This document shows, one piece after another, positions 1 to 6,783 of a stretch of 12,984 nucleotides of DNA. Every line of letters starts with the position of its first letter. Position 1 is the first letter of the stretch. Below the pieces are notes generated by a model. That model did not search any database. It was given only the letters and a program-made list of their open reading frames with translations, and had not been told where the DNA came from. The position numbers and the translations under genes are program-made. Origin of the DNA: Terriglobia bacterium (GTDB lineage: Bacteria; Acidobacteriota; Terriglobia; UBA7540). The DNA lies in contig JASIKV010000430.1 in the NCBI GenBank assembly GCA_030049455.1, positions 1 through 12,984 on the forward strand, in the 5' to 3' direction.

Positions 1-162
1 CCGCTGGTGGAGAATGCCAAGGTAACGGGGAAACTTCTGGCCAACGACCGCGCCTCCAAGGTGCGCGTGTTGAAATACAAGCGCAAGAAGCAGTACCGGC
101 GCACGCTGGGTCATCGCCAGCACTTCAGCCAGGTTCTGATCCAGGAGATTGTGACGGCGTAA
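1..162 (+). CDS. rplU: Large-subunit ribosomal protein L21, C-terminal half (5' end outside window)
   Basis: The first frame is open from base 1 to a TAA at 160-162 and gives 53 residues. They contain the L21 signature KVRVLKYKRKKQYRRTLGHRQ followed by a short beta strand ending QEIVTA. L21 is usually a little over 100 residues, so about half the protein is present and the start lies upstream of the window. L21 binds 23S rRNA in the 50S subunit; the run of basic residues fits that role. The next gene is rpmA (L27) 31 bases downstream, and rplU-rpmA is one of the most conserved bacterial gene pairs, so the two are almost certainly cotranscribed from a promoter outside the window. Confidence 0.95.
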   Translation, partial: PLVENAKVTGKLLANDRASKVRVLKYKRKKQYRRTLGHRQHFSQVLIQEIVTA

Positions 163-193
163 GCGAAAGCAGCTCTTAAGAAGGATTTGCACA

Positions 194-457
194 ATGGCAC
201 ACAAGAAAGGTCAAGGAACATCCCGCAACGGCCGCGACTCCAACTCCCAGCGCCTGGGCGTGAAGCGTTTTGACGGGCAGCTCGTTTCCGGCGGGTCGAT
301 TCTGGTTCGCCAGCGCGGTACGCGCTTGAGGGCCGGGGAGAACGTGGGCCTCGGCAAAGATGACACGCTGTTCGCCAAGGTTTCCGGCGTCGTGCGCTTT
401 GAGGACAAAGGCCGCCTGGGCCGGTTCGTCAGCATTCTGGTCCCCTCAACCAACTGA
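194..457 (+). CDS. rpmA: Large-subunit ribosomal protein L27
   Basis: The 87-residue product opens MAHKKGQGTSRNGRDSNSQRLGVKRF and has the RQRGT and GLGKDDTLFAKV segments diagnostic of bacterial L27. L27 sits near the peptidyl transferase centre of the 50S subunit, and its flexible N-terminal tail reaches the tRNA acceptor ends. Here the tail begins directly with MAHKK, so it has no cleavable N-terminal extension of the kind known in Firmicutes. The start is supported by a strong Shine-Dalgarno, AAGAAGGA at 178-185, eight bases before the ATG. Length is normal for the family. It lies between rplU and obgE, the standard order, and is probably expressed as one ribosomal operon with them. Confidence 0.97.
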   Translation: MAHKKGQGTSRNGRDSNSQRLGVKRFDGQLVSGGSILVRQRGTRLRAGENVGLGKDDTLFAKVSGVVRFEDKGRLGRFVSILVPSTN

Positions 458-545
458 AGACCGGTTTGTCGGATGATCAAAGGTCCAAATGGGCATTTGC
501 TCACTCCGTTACCGGATCTCCTCACCTGATTTACCGATCGTCGAA

Positions 546-1571
546 ATGTTCATCGATGAAGCCAAAATTCACGTAGCTGCCGGCGGCGGGGGGAACGGCT
601 GTGTGGCGTTCCGGCGAGAGAAATTCGTTCCGCGCGGCGGACCGAGCGGCGGCGATGGCGGACACGGCGGCGACATCCTTCTGGAAAGCGACGCTCACGT
701 CAACACATTGCTGAAGTTCCGGTTTAATCCTGAGTTCCGCGCCACACGCGGAGGGCATGGCGAGGGCTCCAACCGCCACGGCAAAGACGGCGCGGACAAT
801 ACGGTGACGCTTCCCGTGGGCACCGTGGTTTACGATCTGGCCAGCGGCGAAAAACTGTGGGATTTCGACGCGCCAGGCCAAAAAGTGATCGCGGCCAAAG
901 GCGGACGCGGTGGACGTGGCAACGCGCGCTTTGCCACATCCACGCACCAGGCTCCACGCAAGGCGGAACCGGGAACGCCCGGGGAGACGCGCGACCTGCG
1001 TCTGGAGCTGAAGTTGCTTGCCGATGTTGGACTGGTTGGATTTCCCAACGTGGGCAAGTCGACTTTGATTTCACGGCTCAGCGCAGCGCGCCCGCGCATC
1101 GCGAATTATCCCTTTACCACTCTCGCGCCATGTCTGGGAGTCGTGGGCCTGGGCGGCGACCGCTCCTTCGTGATGGCGGATATTCCCGGGCTCATTGCCG
1201 GCGCGCACGAAGGCAAAGGATTGGGAATCCGCTTCCTGCGGCATGTTGAGCGGACGCGCCTGCTGCTGCATCTGATCGATGTGGCGGAAGATTCCGGCCG
1301 CGACCCGGTGGAAGACTACAATGTTATTCTGAACGAGCTGGCGAGCTTCAGCCCTGCGGTTGCCGCCAAGCCCATGCTGCTGGCGGCATCGCGCATTGAC
1401 GCCGCGGGCGAGGGAGACAGTTTGACGCGCCTGCGGGAATTTTGTGCTGAACGTGGATTGAGTTTGCAGGAGATTTCTTCCGTCACCGGCCAGGGGCTGG
1501 AGGAACTGAAAGAAGCGGTTTGGAAAAGGCTGGAAGAGATTCCGAAGCCGGGGAACAAGGAAATCGGGTGA
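546..1571 (+). CDS. obgE: Obg-family ribosome-assembly GTPase
   Basis: This is the Obg/CgtA GTPase, which binds the maturing 50S subunit and links ribosome assembly to growth and (p)ppGpp. I place the start at ATG 546, not the in-frame ATG at 489, because Obg proteins characteristically begin MF[IV]DEAKI; this gives 341 residues. Residues 1-158 form the glycine-rich Obg fold (GGGGNGCVAFRREK, GGPSGGDGGHGGD). The G domain follows: P-loop GFPNVGKST 165-173, switch segment NYPFTTL 187-193, G3 DIPGLI 212-217 and G5-like SSVTG 311-315. The G4 position reads SRID (282-285) instead of NKxD, a departure from consensus. There is no C-terminal OCT domain, so this is the short form. No clear Shine-Dalgarno precedes 546. 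The stop overlaps the nadD start by four bases. Confidence 0.96.
   Translation: MFIDEAKIHVAAGGGGNGCVAFRREKFVPRGGPSGGDGGHGGDILLESDAHVNTLLKFRFNPEFRATRGGHGEGSNRHGKDGADNTVTLPVGTVVYDLASGEKLWDFDAPGQKVIAAKGGRGGRGNARFATSTHQAPRKAEPGTPGETRDLRLELKLLADVGLVGFPNVGKSTLISRLSAARPRIANYPFTTLAPCLGVVGLGGDRSFVMADIPGLIAGAHEGKGLGIRFLRHVERTRLLLHLIDVAEDSGRDPVEDYNVILNELASFSPAVAAKPMLLAASRIDAAGEGDSLTRLREFCAERGLSLQEISSVTGQGLEELKEAVWKRLEEIPKPGNKEIG
1557..1561 (+). promoter_or_regulatory. Ribosome binding site fixing the nadD start
   Basis: AAGGA lies six bases before GTG 1568, inside the last codons of obgE. It supports the GTG over the in-frame upstream ATG at 1520, which would add sixteen charged residues that NadD proteins do not have. 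Confidence 0.75.
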
Positions 1572-2245
1572 ACATCGCAATCTTCGGCGGAACATTCGAC
1601 CCCATTCACGCCGGCCACATGGCGGCGGCGCGGGCTGCGCAGCGCCGCTTTCATCTGGATCGAGTTCTATTCATTCCCACCGGAAATCCTCCGCACAAAA
1701 TTCATGACCACCTGACCGATTACGCGCAGCGTTATGCGATGACGGCATTGGCCTGCGCAGGCGAGCCCGGTTTTGTTCCCTCGACCATTGAGGCGCCCAC
1801 GGCGGATGGCTCGCCGCATTACTCCATCAGGACGGTAAGGGCCGTGCGGCGAAGGCTGCGCCAGCACGATCGATTGTTCTTTGTGGTAGGGGCAGACGCG
1901 TTTTTGGATTTGCCCCACTGGAGGGAATTCCGCCGCCTGCTGGATTCCGTGGAGTTTATCGTCGTGTCCAGGCCGGGTTTTGACGTGAACGCTCTCCGGC
2001 AAGTTCCGCCGCCGGACCTGCTTCCGGCGCGCCGCCTTCCACAGGAAGCCGGGACTCTTCGCCTGCGTCATGGTGCGGTCCACCTGTTGCACGATGTGGA
2101 GGCGGCTGTGGCCTCACGAGACATTCGCCAGGCCATCCGCGCACGAGAATCGATTTCTGGCCTTGTTCCCAAGCTTGTGGAAGAATACATTTTGAAGGAA
2201 GGACTGTACTCGGCCGGCTCCTCCGTGAAACGCGTACAACGATGA
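1568..2245 (+). CDS. nadD: Nicotinate-nucleotide adenylyltransferase
   Basis: NadD transfers AMP from ATP to nicotinate mononucleotide, giving deamido-NAD in the cytoplasmic NAD pathway. The 225-residue protein starts at GTG 1568, which overlaps the obgE stop as GTGA and has AAGGA six bases upstream. The nucleotidyltransferase signature GGTFDPIHAGH is at residues 7-17, followed by IPTGNPPHK (36-44) and FVVGADAFLDLPHW (105-118). The C-terminal ISSTxIR-type motif reads VASRDIR (181-187), keeping one Ser and the Ile-Arg pair but with Arg where Thr is common. The last part, GLVPKLVEEYILKEGLY, is the usual family ending. Its position between obgE and rsfS matches many bacteria. The four-base overlaps on both sides suggest translational coupling. 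Confidence 0.95.
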   Translation: MNIAIFGGTFDPIHAGHMAAARAAQRRFHLDRVLFIPTGNPPHKIHDHLTDYAQRYAMTALACAGEPGFVPSTIEAPTADGSPHYSIRTVRAVRRRLRQHDRLFFVVGADAFLDLPHWREFRRLLDSVEFIVVSRPGFDVNALRQVPPPDLLPARRLPQEAGTLRLRHGAVHLLHDVEAAVASRDIRQAIRARESISGLVPKLVEEYILKEGLYSAGSSVKRVQR

Positions 2246-2610
2246 CACTGCAACTTCGCGAAGCGATCCAGGCCGCACAGGATCGCAAGGCTTTGGATAT
2301 GCGAGTGCTGGACATGGAGGGTGTTTGCTCTTTCACCGGCAATTTTTTGATTTGCAGCGGAACCTCCACGCGCCACACCCAGGCCATTTGTGACGGCATT
2401 TTGGAGAGATTGAAAAAGTCAGGTCTTTCGCCAACGCACGTGGAGGGCTATTCGAAGGCCGAGTGGATTCTGGTGGACTATCTCAACTTCATTGTTCACA
2501 TTTTTGTGGAGCGTGCGCGGGAGTTCTACGACCTTGAACGGCTTTGGAAAAACGCCCCCAGGATTACCGTCAAGGACGGGGATGCAGTGGAGAATCTTTC
2601 CATCCGATGA
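2242..2610 (+). CDS. rsfS: Ribosome silencing factor RsfS (YbeB/Iojap family)
   Basis: RsfS binds ribosomal protein L14 and blocks joining of the 30S and 50S subunits, reducing translation under nutrient limitation. The 122-residue product has the single family domain, with the typical FLICSGTSTRHTQAI segment (35-49) and the diagnostic VEGYSKAEWILVDYLNFIVHIF...REFYDLERLW block at about 67-102. The length is typical. The ATG overlaps the nadD stop as ATGA (2242-2245), so translation is probably coupled to nadD. It is followed 24 bases later by rlmH, another 50S-associated function; nadD-rsfS-rlmH is a widely conserved order. Confidence 0.95.
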   Translation: MTLQLREAIQAAQDRKALDMRVLDMEGVCSFTGNFLICSGTSTRHTQAICDGILERLKKSGLSPTHVEGYSKAEWILVDYLNFIVHIFVERAREFYDLERLWKNAPRITVKDGDAVENLSIR

Positions 2611-2634
2611 TGGGGCGAATCGCCGAATGAATCG

Positions 2635-3099
2635 ATGCGCATTCGAATTCTCTGGGAAGGCAAGACCAAGGATCCGCGCCTGCGGGCGATGCAACAGGAT
2701 CTCGCGGCCCGAATCGGGCATTTTACCGGTTTGAGCCTGGAGGAGCTTCCAACTCCGCGCGGAACAGCGCGGGCTCGCAAAGCTGGTCTGACTTCCGTCG
2801 AGCGCGCGCTGCTGGATAAGCTGCGTGGCGCGACCAAAATTCTTCTGGACGAGCGCGGGCGCGAGCGGACATCGCCGGAATTTGCGCAATGGTTGAGCCA
2901 GGAAGCCTTGCGAGGATCGCGCGAGCTGGCTTTCCTGGTGGGCGGGACGGAAGGCTTCACGGCGGCATTTCGCGATGAGGCGGATCACCTCATGGCGCTG
3001 TCCCGCATGACCTTGACGCGCGATTGGGCGCGCACCTTGTTGCTCGAGCAGATTTACCGTGGCTTCGCCATTCTGCGCAATTTCCCTTATCATCGTTGA
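2635..3099 (+). CDS. rlmH: 23S rRNA (pseudouridine1915-N3)-methyltransferase RlmH
   Basis: RlmH is a small homodimeric SPOUT methyltransferase that uses SAM to methylate pseudouridine 1915 in helix 69 of 23S rRNA on the assembled 70S ribosome. The 154-residue product has the family blocks in order: LDERGRERTSPEFA (71-84), the SAM-knot glycines FLVGGTEGF (100-108), and LSRMTLTRDWARTLLLEQIYRGFAIL (122-147) ending in PYHR. The usual MTLPH segment reads MTLTR here, with Arg129 in place of a well-conserved His; the rest fits well. The start at ATG 2635 gives the expected beginning MRIRILWEGK. The Shine-Dalgarno is weak. It continues the rsfS unit. Confidence 0.93.
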   Translation: MRIRILWEGKTKDPRLRAMQQDLAARIGHFTGLSLEELPTPRGTARARKAGLTSVERALLDKLRGATKILLDERGRERTSPEFAQWLSQEALRGSRELAFLVGGTEGFTAAFRDEADHLMALSRMTLTRDWARTLLLEQIYRGFAILRNFPYHR

Positions 3100-3106
3100 A
3101 TAAGCC

Positions 3107-3111
3107 GGAGG
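3107..3111 (+). promoter_or_regulatory. Ribosome binding site selecting a TTG start for cobO
   Basis: GGAGG sits just after the rlmH stop, five bases before TTG 3117. It is the best Shine-Dalgarno in the area and decides the cobO start; the in-frame ATG at 3024 lies inside rlmH and would add 31 non-homologous residues. Confidence 0.75.
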
Positions 3112-3116
3112 TTCTC

Positions 3117-3656
3117 TTGCCGGAAGCTCGAAAAGGTTTGATTATCATCCACACCGGACCGGGCAAGGGGAAGACGACGGCGGCCCTGGGAACCGCGTTG
3201 CGGGCCGTCGGCCAGGGCCTGAAGGTCTTAATGGTACAATTCATCAAGGGGTCGTGGCATTATGGCGAGTTGGACGCGGCCAAAGCGCTGGGTGACGAGC
3301 GGTTCAAAATCCTGCCCATGGGGCGTGGCTTCGTCAAGGTGGGCGCGGAAAAGCCCGACCCGGAGGATGTAAGGCTGGTTGAAGAGGCCTGGAAATTCGC
3401 CAGCAGTGAAATTCTGAGCGGGCGGCACGACATGGTGATTCTCGACGAAATCAACTACGCGATCAGCTACCGGATGCTGGCGCCTGAGCAGGTGGCGGAA
3501 ACCCTGAAGCGCAAGCCGGAGATGGAACACGTCATTCTGACGGGGCGGAATGCGCATCCTTCGCTTGTGGAATTGGCGGACCTGGTTACGGAGATGCGTG
3601 AGGTCAAGCATCCCTACCAGAAAGGTATCGTCGCGCAAAGAGGCATTGAATACTGA
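3117..3656 (+). CDS. cobO: Cob(I)yrinic acid a,c-diamide adenosyltransferase (CobO/BtuR)
   Basis: This enzyme attaches the 5'-deoxyadenosyl group of ATP to the cobalt of corrinoids, in adenosylcobalamin synthesis or salvage. From TTG 3117 the protein has 179 residues, the usual length. It shows an N-terminal P-loop GPGKGKTT (14-21; the second residue is more often Asn), QFIKGSWHYGE (41-51), the Walker-B-like DMVILDEINYAI (105-116), LTGRNA (141-146) and the characteristic C-terminus TEMREVKHPYQKGIVAQRGIEY (158-179). No other cobalamin gene is nearby, so the context gives no pathway clue; salvage of scavenged corrinoids is one possibility. It sits between rlmH and accD, 17 bases after rlmH, and is probably cotranscribed with the upstream block. 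Confidence 0.93.
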   Translation: MPEARKGLIIIHTGPGKGKTTAALGTALRAVGQGLKVLMVQFIKGSWHYGELDAAKALGDERFKILPMGRGFVKVGAEKPDPEDVRLVEEAWKFASSEILSGRHDMVILDEINYAISYRMLAPEQVAETLKRKPEMEHVILTGRNAHPSLVELADLVTEMREVKHPYQKGIVAQRGIEY

Positions 3657-3705
3657 CGTTCGGTCCTGTTTCAGTTTCCACCACCCCTCGACGGCCTGAC
3701 AGAAT

Positions 3706-4554
3706 ATGACCTGGTTCAACAAACAGAAGCAGCCGCTGGAAACACCCAAGGAGAAGCGCGTCCAGACCGAAGGCCTGTGGGTGAAGTGCGACAAGTGCAA
3801 GCAGGCCCTCTGGAAGAAAGACTTGGAGGCCAGTTTGCAGTGCTGCCCCAAGTGCGGTTTCCACTTCAAGTTGAACGCCCATTCGCGGCTGGAGATGCTT
3901 TTCGACGACGGTGAATACACTGAGCACGACGCGCGGCTGGCTTCCACCGACCCGCTTCAATTCAAAGATACCAAGGCCTATCTCGACCGGTTGAAAAATG
4001 CCGAAAAAGCTACGGGAATGAAGGATGCGCTGCTGACCGGCGAGGGCCTGATGGAGGGCAAGCCGGCCGTCGTCTGCGCCATGGAATTCCAATGCGTGGG
4101 CGGGAGCATGGGCGCGGTGGTGGGCGAGAAGGTGACGCGCGCCATCGATCGCTGCATTGAAGCAGGCCTGCCGCTGGTAATTGTCTCCTGCTCGGCCGGG
4201 GCGCGGATGATGGAAGGCGCCATCAGCCTGATGCAGATGACCAAAATCTGTGCGGCTCTGGCGCGGCTGGATGAAGCCCGAAGACCCTACATTTCCGTAC
4301 TCACCGATCCCACCACCGGCGGAGTCACCGCCAGCTACGCCATGCTGGGCGACCTGAACATCGCCGAACCGGGCGCGCTCATCGGCTTTGCGGGTCCGCG
4401 CGTCATCGAGCAGACCATCCGCCAGAAGTTGCCCGAGGGATTTCAGCGCGCCGAGTTTCTTCTGGAGCATGGAATGATTGACGCCATCGTTCCACGCAAG
4501 GATATGAAGGGTTACATCGCACGCGCCTTCCGCCTGATGCACGCTTGGGGATGA
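3706..4554 (+). CDS. accD: Acetyl-CoA carboxylase carboxyltransferase subunit beta
   Basis: AccD pairs with AccA to move the carboxyl group from carboxybiotin to acetyl-CoA, making malonyl-CoA for fatty acid synthesis. The 282-residue product has the N-terminal zinc ribbon with Cys28, Cys31, Cys47 and Cys50, then the crotonase-like fold: GGSMGAVVGEKVTRA (132-146), LTDPTTGGVTASYAMLGDLNIAEPGALIGFAGPRVIEQTIRQKLP near 203-245, and GFQRAEFLLEHGMID. The usual SGGARM active-site turn reads SCSAGARMMEG (161-171), with Ala for the first Gly. ATG 3706 has no convincing Shine-Dalgarno. accA is not in the window. folC follows 31 bases later, a pairing found in many bacteria. Confidence 0.96.
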   Translation: MTWFNKQKQPLETPKEKRVQTEGLWVKCDKCKQALWKKDLEASLQCCPKCGFHFKLNAHSRLEMLFDDGEYTEHDARLASTDPLQFKDTKAYLDRLKNAEKATGMKDALLTGEGLMEGKPAVVCAMEFQCVGGSMGAVVGEKVTRAIDRCIEAGLPLVIVSCSAGARMMEGAISLMQMTKICAALARLDEARRPYISVLTDPTTGGVTASYAMLGDLNIAEPGALIGFAGPRVIEQTIRQKLPEGFQRAEFLLEHGMIDAIVPRKDMKGYIARAFRLMHAWG

Positions 4555-4585
4555 AGACGACCGCTCTCCCCCACCGGATTACTCC

Positions 4586-5902
4586 ATGAATTACAACGAA
4601 TGCCTCAAATACCTGGCCGAGCTGGGGCAGGAACTGCATGGACGAAAGTTCAATTTGGAGACAATTTCGGGGATTCTTTCAGAATTGGGCTCACCGCAGC
4701 ACCAATATGGAACCGCCATCGTGGCGGGAACAAACGGCAAGGGATCGACGTGCGCCATCCTGGCGAGCATTCTCCAGCATGCCGGTCATTCCACGGGGCT
4801 GTTCACTTCGCCTCATTTGGTGCGCGTCAATGAGCGCATCCGCATTGACGGCATAGAGATTTCTGACGGCGAATTTGCAGGCGCTTTCTCAGAAGTTGCG
4901 GGCGTTGTCGAGCGCCTGGTCAGAGCCGGGAAGTTAGCCAGTCCGCCGAGCTTCTTTGAATTTCTGGCCGCTACCGCCTTTCTGCATTTTGCCCAGGCCA
5001 AGGCAAAATTTGTCGTGTTGGAGGTGGGCATGGGCGGCAGGTTGGATGCCACCAACGTCGTTGACCCGCGCCTCGCCTTGATTACCAACATCGATTTCGA
5101 CCACATGGAATTCCTGGGGAACACTCTGGCGGCCATTGCCCGGGAGAAAGCCGGCGTCATTAAACCTCGAAGGCCGGTCATTTCCGGTGTGGAAGATGGT
5201 GAAGCCGCCGCAGTCATTCGGCGCCGGGCGGAGGAAGTGGGCGCGGATCTGATCGAATTGAAAACTCTGGCTGAAATCTCAAAGCTGCGCGCCGACCAGG
5301 GGCGTTATTCCTTTGACTTGGCGCTTGGTCAGGACCGCTTTGCAGGACTGGTCTGTCCTCTGCTGGGAAAGTTTCAAGTGAAAAATACCACGGCGGCAGT
5401 GGCCGCTGCATGGCGCCTTAGGAATGAAGGGCTCGAAATCCCCCGCCGTAGCATTCCTTTGGGTCTGCGCGGCGCGAGCTGGCCGGGACGCTTGGAGGCC
5501 ATCCTGCACAAGCCCCTGGTGATCCTTGATGGCGGACACAATCCGGGAGCCGCGCGGGAGTTGACGGGATTTTTGAAGGAAGAGCTTCCCGGCCGCCGGC
5601 TCCGCGTTGTATACGCCTCAATGCGGGACAAGGCCATCCAGGAAATTTGTCAAAATATTTTCCCAATGGCCGAAGAGGTTTACCTCACCAGGACCGACCA
5701 CCCGCGCGCCGCCACCGGCGAACAGATTCTTGCCGCGCTCGACTTTCGTCCTGCCCGGTTCCATATTATTAATCAGCCGGCTCAGGCGCTGGAGCAGGCT
5801 TGTGCGGCAAGTTCTTCTGAGGACGTGGTCCTGGTCTTCGGCTCGCTCTTCCTCGTTGGCGCCATCAAGCTCGCCCAGCGCGAGGGGAGTCTGCATTTGT
5901 GA
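4586..5902 (+). CDS. folC: Bifunctional folylpolyglutamate/dihydrofolate synthase
   Basis: FolC adds glutamate to folates, and in many bacteria also makes dihydrofolate from dihydropteroate; this Mur-ligase-type enzyme works through an acyl phosphate with ATP. The 438-residue protein has the P-loop GTNGKGST (48-55), TSPHLVRVNERIRI (74-87), EVGMGGRLDATN (146-157), IDFDHMEFLG (169-178), the interdomain GRLE (301-304), the C-terminal-domain motif DGGHNP (315-320; DGAHNP in most homologues) and the final FGSLFLVG. Length is normal. The ATG at 4586 follows a pyrimidine-rich stretch with no Shine-Dalgarno. Whether both activities are present cannot be told from sequence alone. It follows accD closely and probably shares its transcript. 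Confidence 0.95.
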   Translation: MNYNECLKYLAELGQELHGRKFNLETISGILSELGSPQHQYGTAIVAGTNGKGSTCAILASILQHAGHSTGLFTSPHLVRVNERIRIDGIEISDGEFAGAFSEVAGVVERLVRAGKLASPPSFFEFLAATAFLHFAQAKAKFVVLEVGMGGRLDATNVVDPRLALITNIDFDHMEFLGNTLAAIAREKAGVIKPRRPVISGVEDGEAAAVIRRRAEEVGADLIELKTLAEISKLRADQGRYSFDLALGQDRFAGLVCPLLGKFQVKNTTAAVAAAWRLRNEGLEIPRRSIPLGLRGASWPGRLEAILHKPLVILDGGHNPGAARELTGFLKEELPGRRLRVVYASMRDKAIQEICQNIFPMAEEVYLTRTDHPRAATGEQILAALDFRPARFHIINQPAQALEQACAASSSEDVVLVFGSLFLVGAIKLAQREGSLHL

Positions 5903-5958
5903 CGGAGGCCAATCATCACCTGTGAGTGGAGATTCCAGGAACAATCTCGTCAATTAAA

Positions 5959-6738
5959 ATGGCCGCTCCCGCTCCCATCGTCGCCTCTGAACCCCGAAAG
6001 GAAACCCGCCTCCGCTACCTTCTGAGCTATGCGCGGTCGCTGCTCTTCACCAATCTTCTGATTTACTCTTACACGGCTGTATGCGGCACAGCGTCACTTC
6101 TCGGGTCGCTGTTTGACGCTCAGGGCAAATGGCAACATGCTTGCGGACGGGCTTGGTCCTGGCTGATTTTGAAGACCAGCGGCATCCGGGTTCGCGTCGA
6201 AGGGCTGGAATACGTTCACGCCGGGCAAACAACGATCTATTGCGCGAACCACCAAAGCGCCATGGATATTCCGATTTTGTTCGTAAACCTCCCCGTGCAG
6301 TTCCGTTTTGTCGCCAAACGCTCGCTGTTCAACATGCCCTTCATGGGCTGGCACCTTCGCCGGTCGGGGCACATTCCCGTGGACCGCAGCCGCCCGCGCG
6401 AAGGCCTGAAGAGCATGAAGAAAGTAGCGGACGAAATTCGCGAAGGAAAATCGGTCATGCTTTTTCCCGAGGGTCATCGCAGCCGCACCGGTCAAATGCT
6501 CCCCTTCAAAGCCGGCAGCTTTTATATCGCTATCCTTTCCGGCGTTCCTGTCGTGCCCATTACCATCAACGGATCGTCTTACGTCCTGAAGCCGGACACT
6601 TATCACGTGCGCTCCGGGCAAACGGAGATGATTGTCCACCCCGCCGTCGAAACCAGGGGGCTCGACCTGAAGGATGTGGACAAGCTTTCGGAACAAGTGA
6701 GAGCGATTATTGCTTCGCGCTTTCAGCCGGTAAAATAA
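5959..6738 (+). CDS. plsC: 1-acyl-sn-glycerol-3-phosphate acyltransferase (PlsC family)
   Basis: This is a PlsC/LPLAT enzyme that acylates lysophosphatidic acid to phosphatidic acid at the inner membrane. Numbered from ATG 5959 (259 residues), it has a hydrophobic N-terminal stretch near 28-50 likely to anchor it, the catalytic NHQSAMD box (His98, Asp103), the FPEGHRSRTG motif (169-178; FPEGTRS in most members, so His replaces Thr) and the substrate segment VPVVPITING. An in-frame GTG at 5926 would add eleven residues; neither start has a well-placed Shine-Dalgarno (GGAGG at 5904-5908 is 17 bases before the GTG), so ATG is preferred. It follows folC and precedes an SDR reductase, which with accD suggests a loose lipid-synthesis cluster. 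Confidence 0.9.
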   Translation: MAAPAPIVASEPRKETRLRYLLSYARSLLFTNLLIYSYTAVCGTASLLGSLFDAQGKWQHACGRAWSWLILKTSGIRVRVEGLEYVHAGQTTIYCANHQSAMDIPILFVNLPVQFRFVAKRSLFNMPFMGWHLRRSGHIPVDRSRPREGLKSMKKVADEIREGKSVMLFPEGHRSRTGQMLPFKAGSFYIAILSGVPVVPITINGSSYVLKPDTYHVRSGQTEMIVHPAVETRGLDLKDVDKLSEQVRAIIASRFQPVK

Positions 6739-6745
6739 TCGCGCC

Positions 6746-6772
6746 GTAGCGGGCGTGGCTCCTCAGGATCCA
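6746..6772 (+). repeat. Possible decayed GTAG-hairpin (REP-like) remnant
   Basis: In the 45-base gap between plsC and the SDR gene, GTAG (6746-6749) is followed by an imperfect inverted repeat TGG.T / A..CCA around CCTC (6756-6772). It shares GTAGCG and the CCTCAG core with the intact hairpin unit at 8370-8393. The match is weak and may be chance. Confidence 0.25.
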
Positions 6773-6783
6773 ACGAGGTTTGA

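Noticed and set aside
489..545. Upstream ATG extension of obgE by 19 residues
   Set aside because: Obg proteins begin at MF[IV]DEAKI, matching ATG 546; the extension has no family similarity.
3024..3116. Upstream ATG extension of cobO by 31 residues
   Set aside because: It lies wholly within rlmH and ignores the GGAGG placed for TTG 3117.
3604..4542. Long antisense open frame opposite accD (312 codons)
   Set aside because: It mirrors a strongly conserved accD; high GC content produces long antisense frames, and the product is His/Arg/Gln-rich with no recognisable motif.
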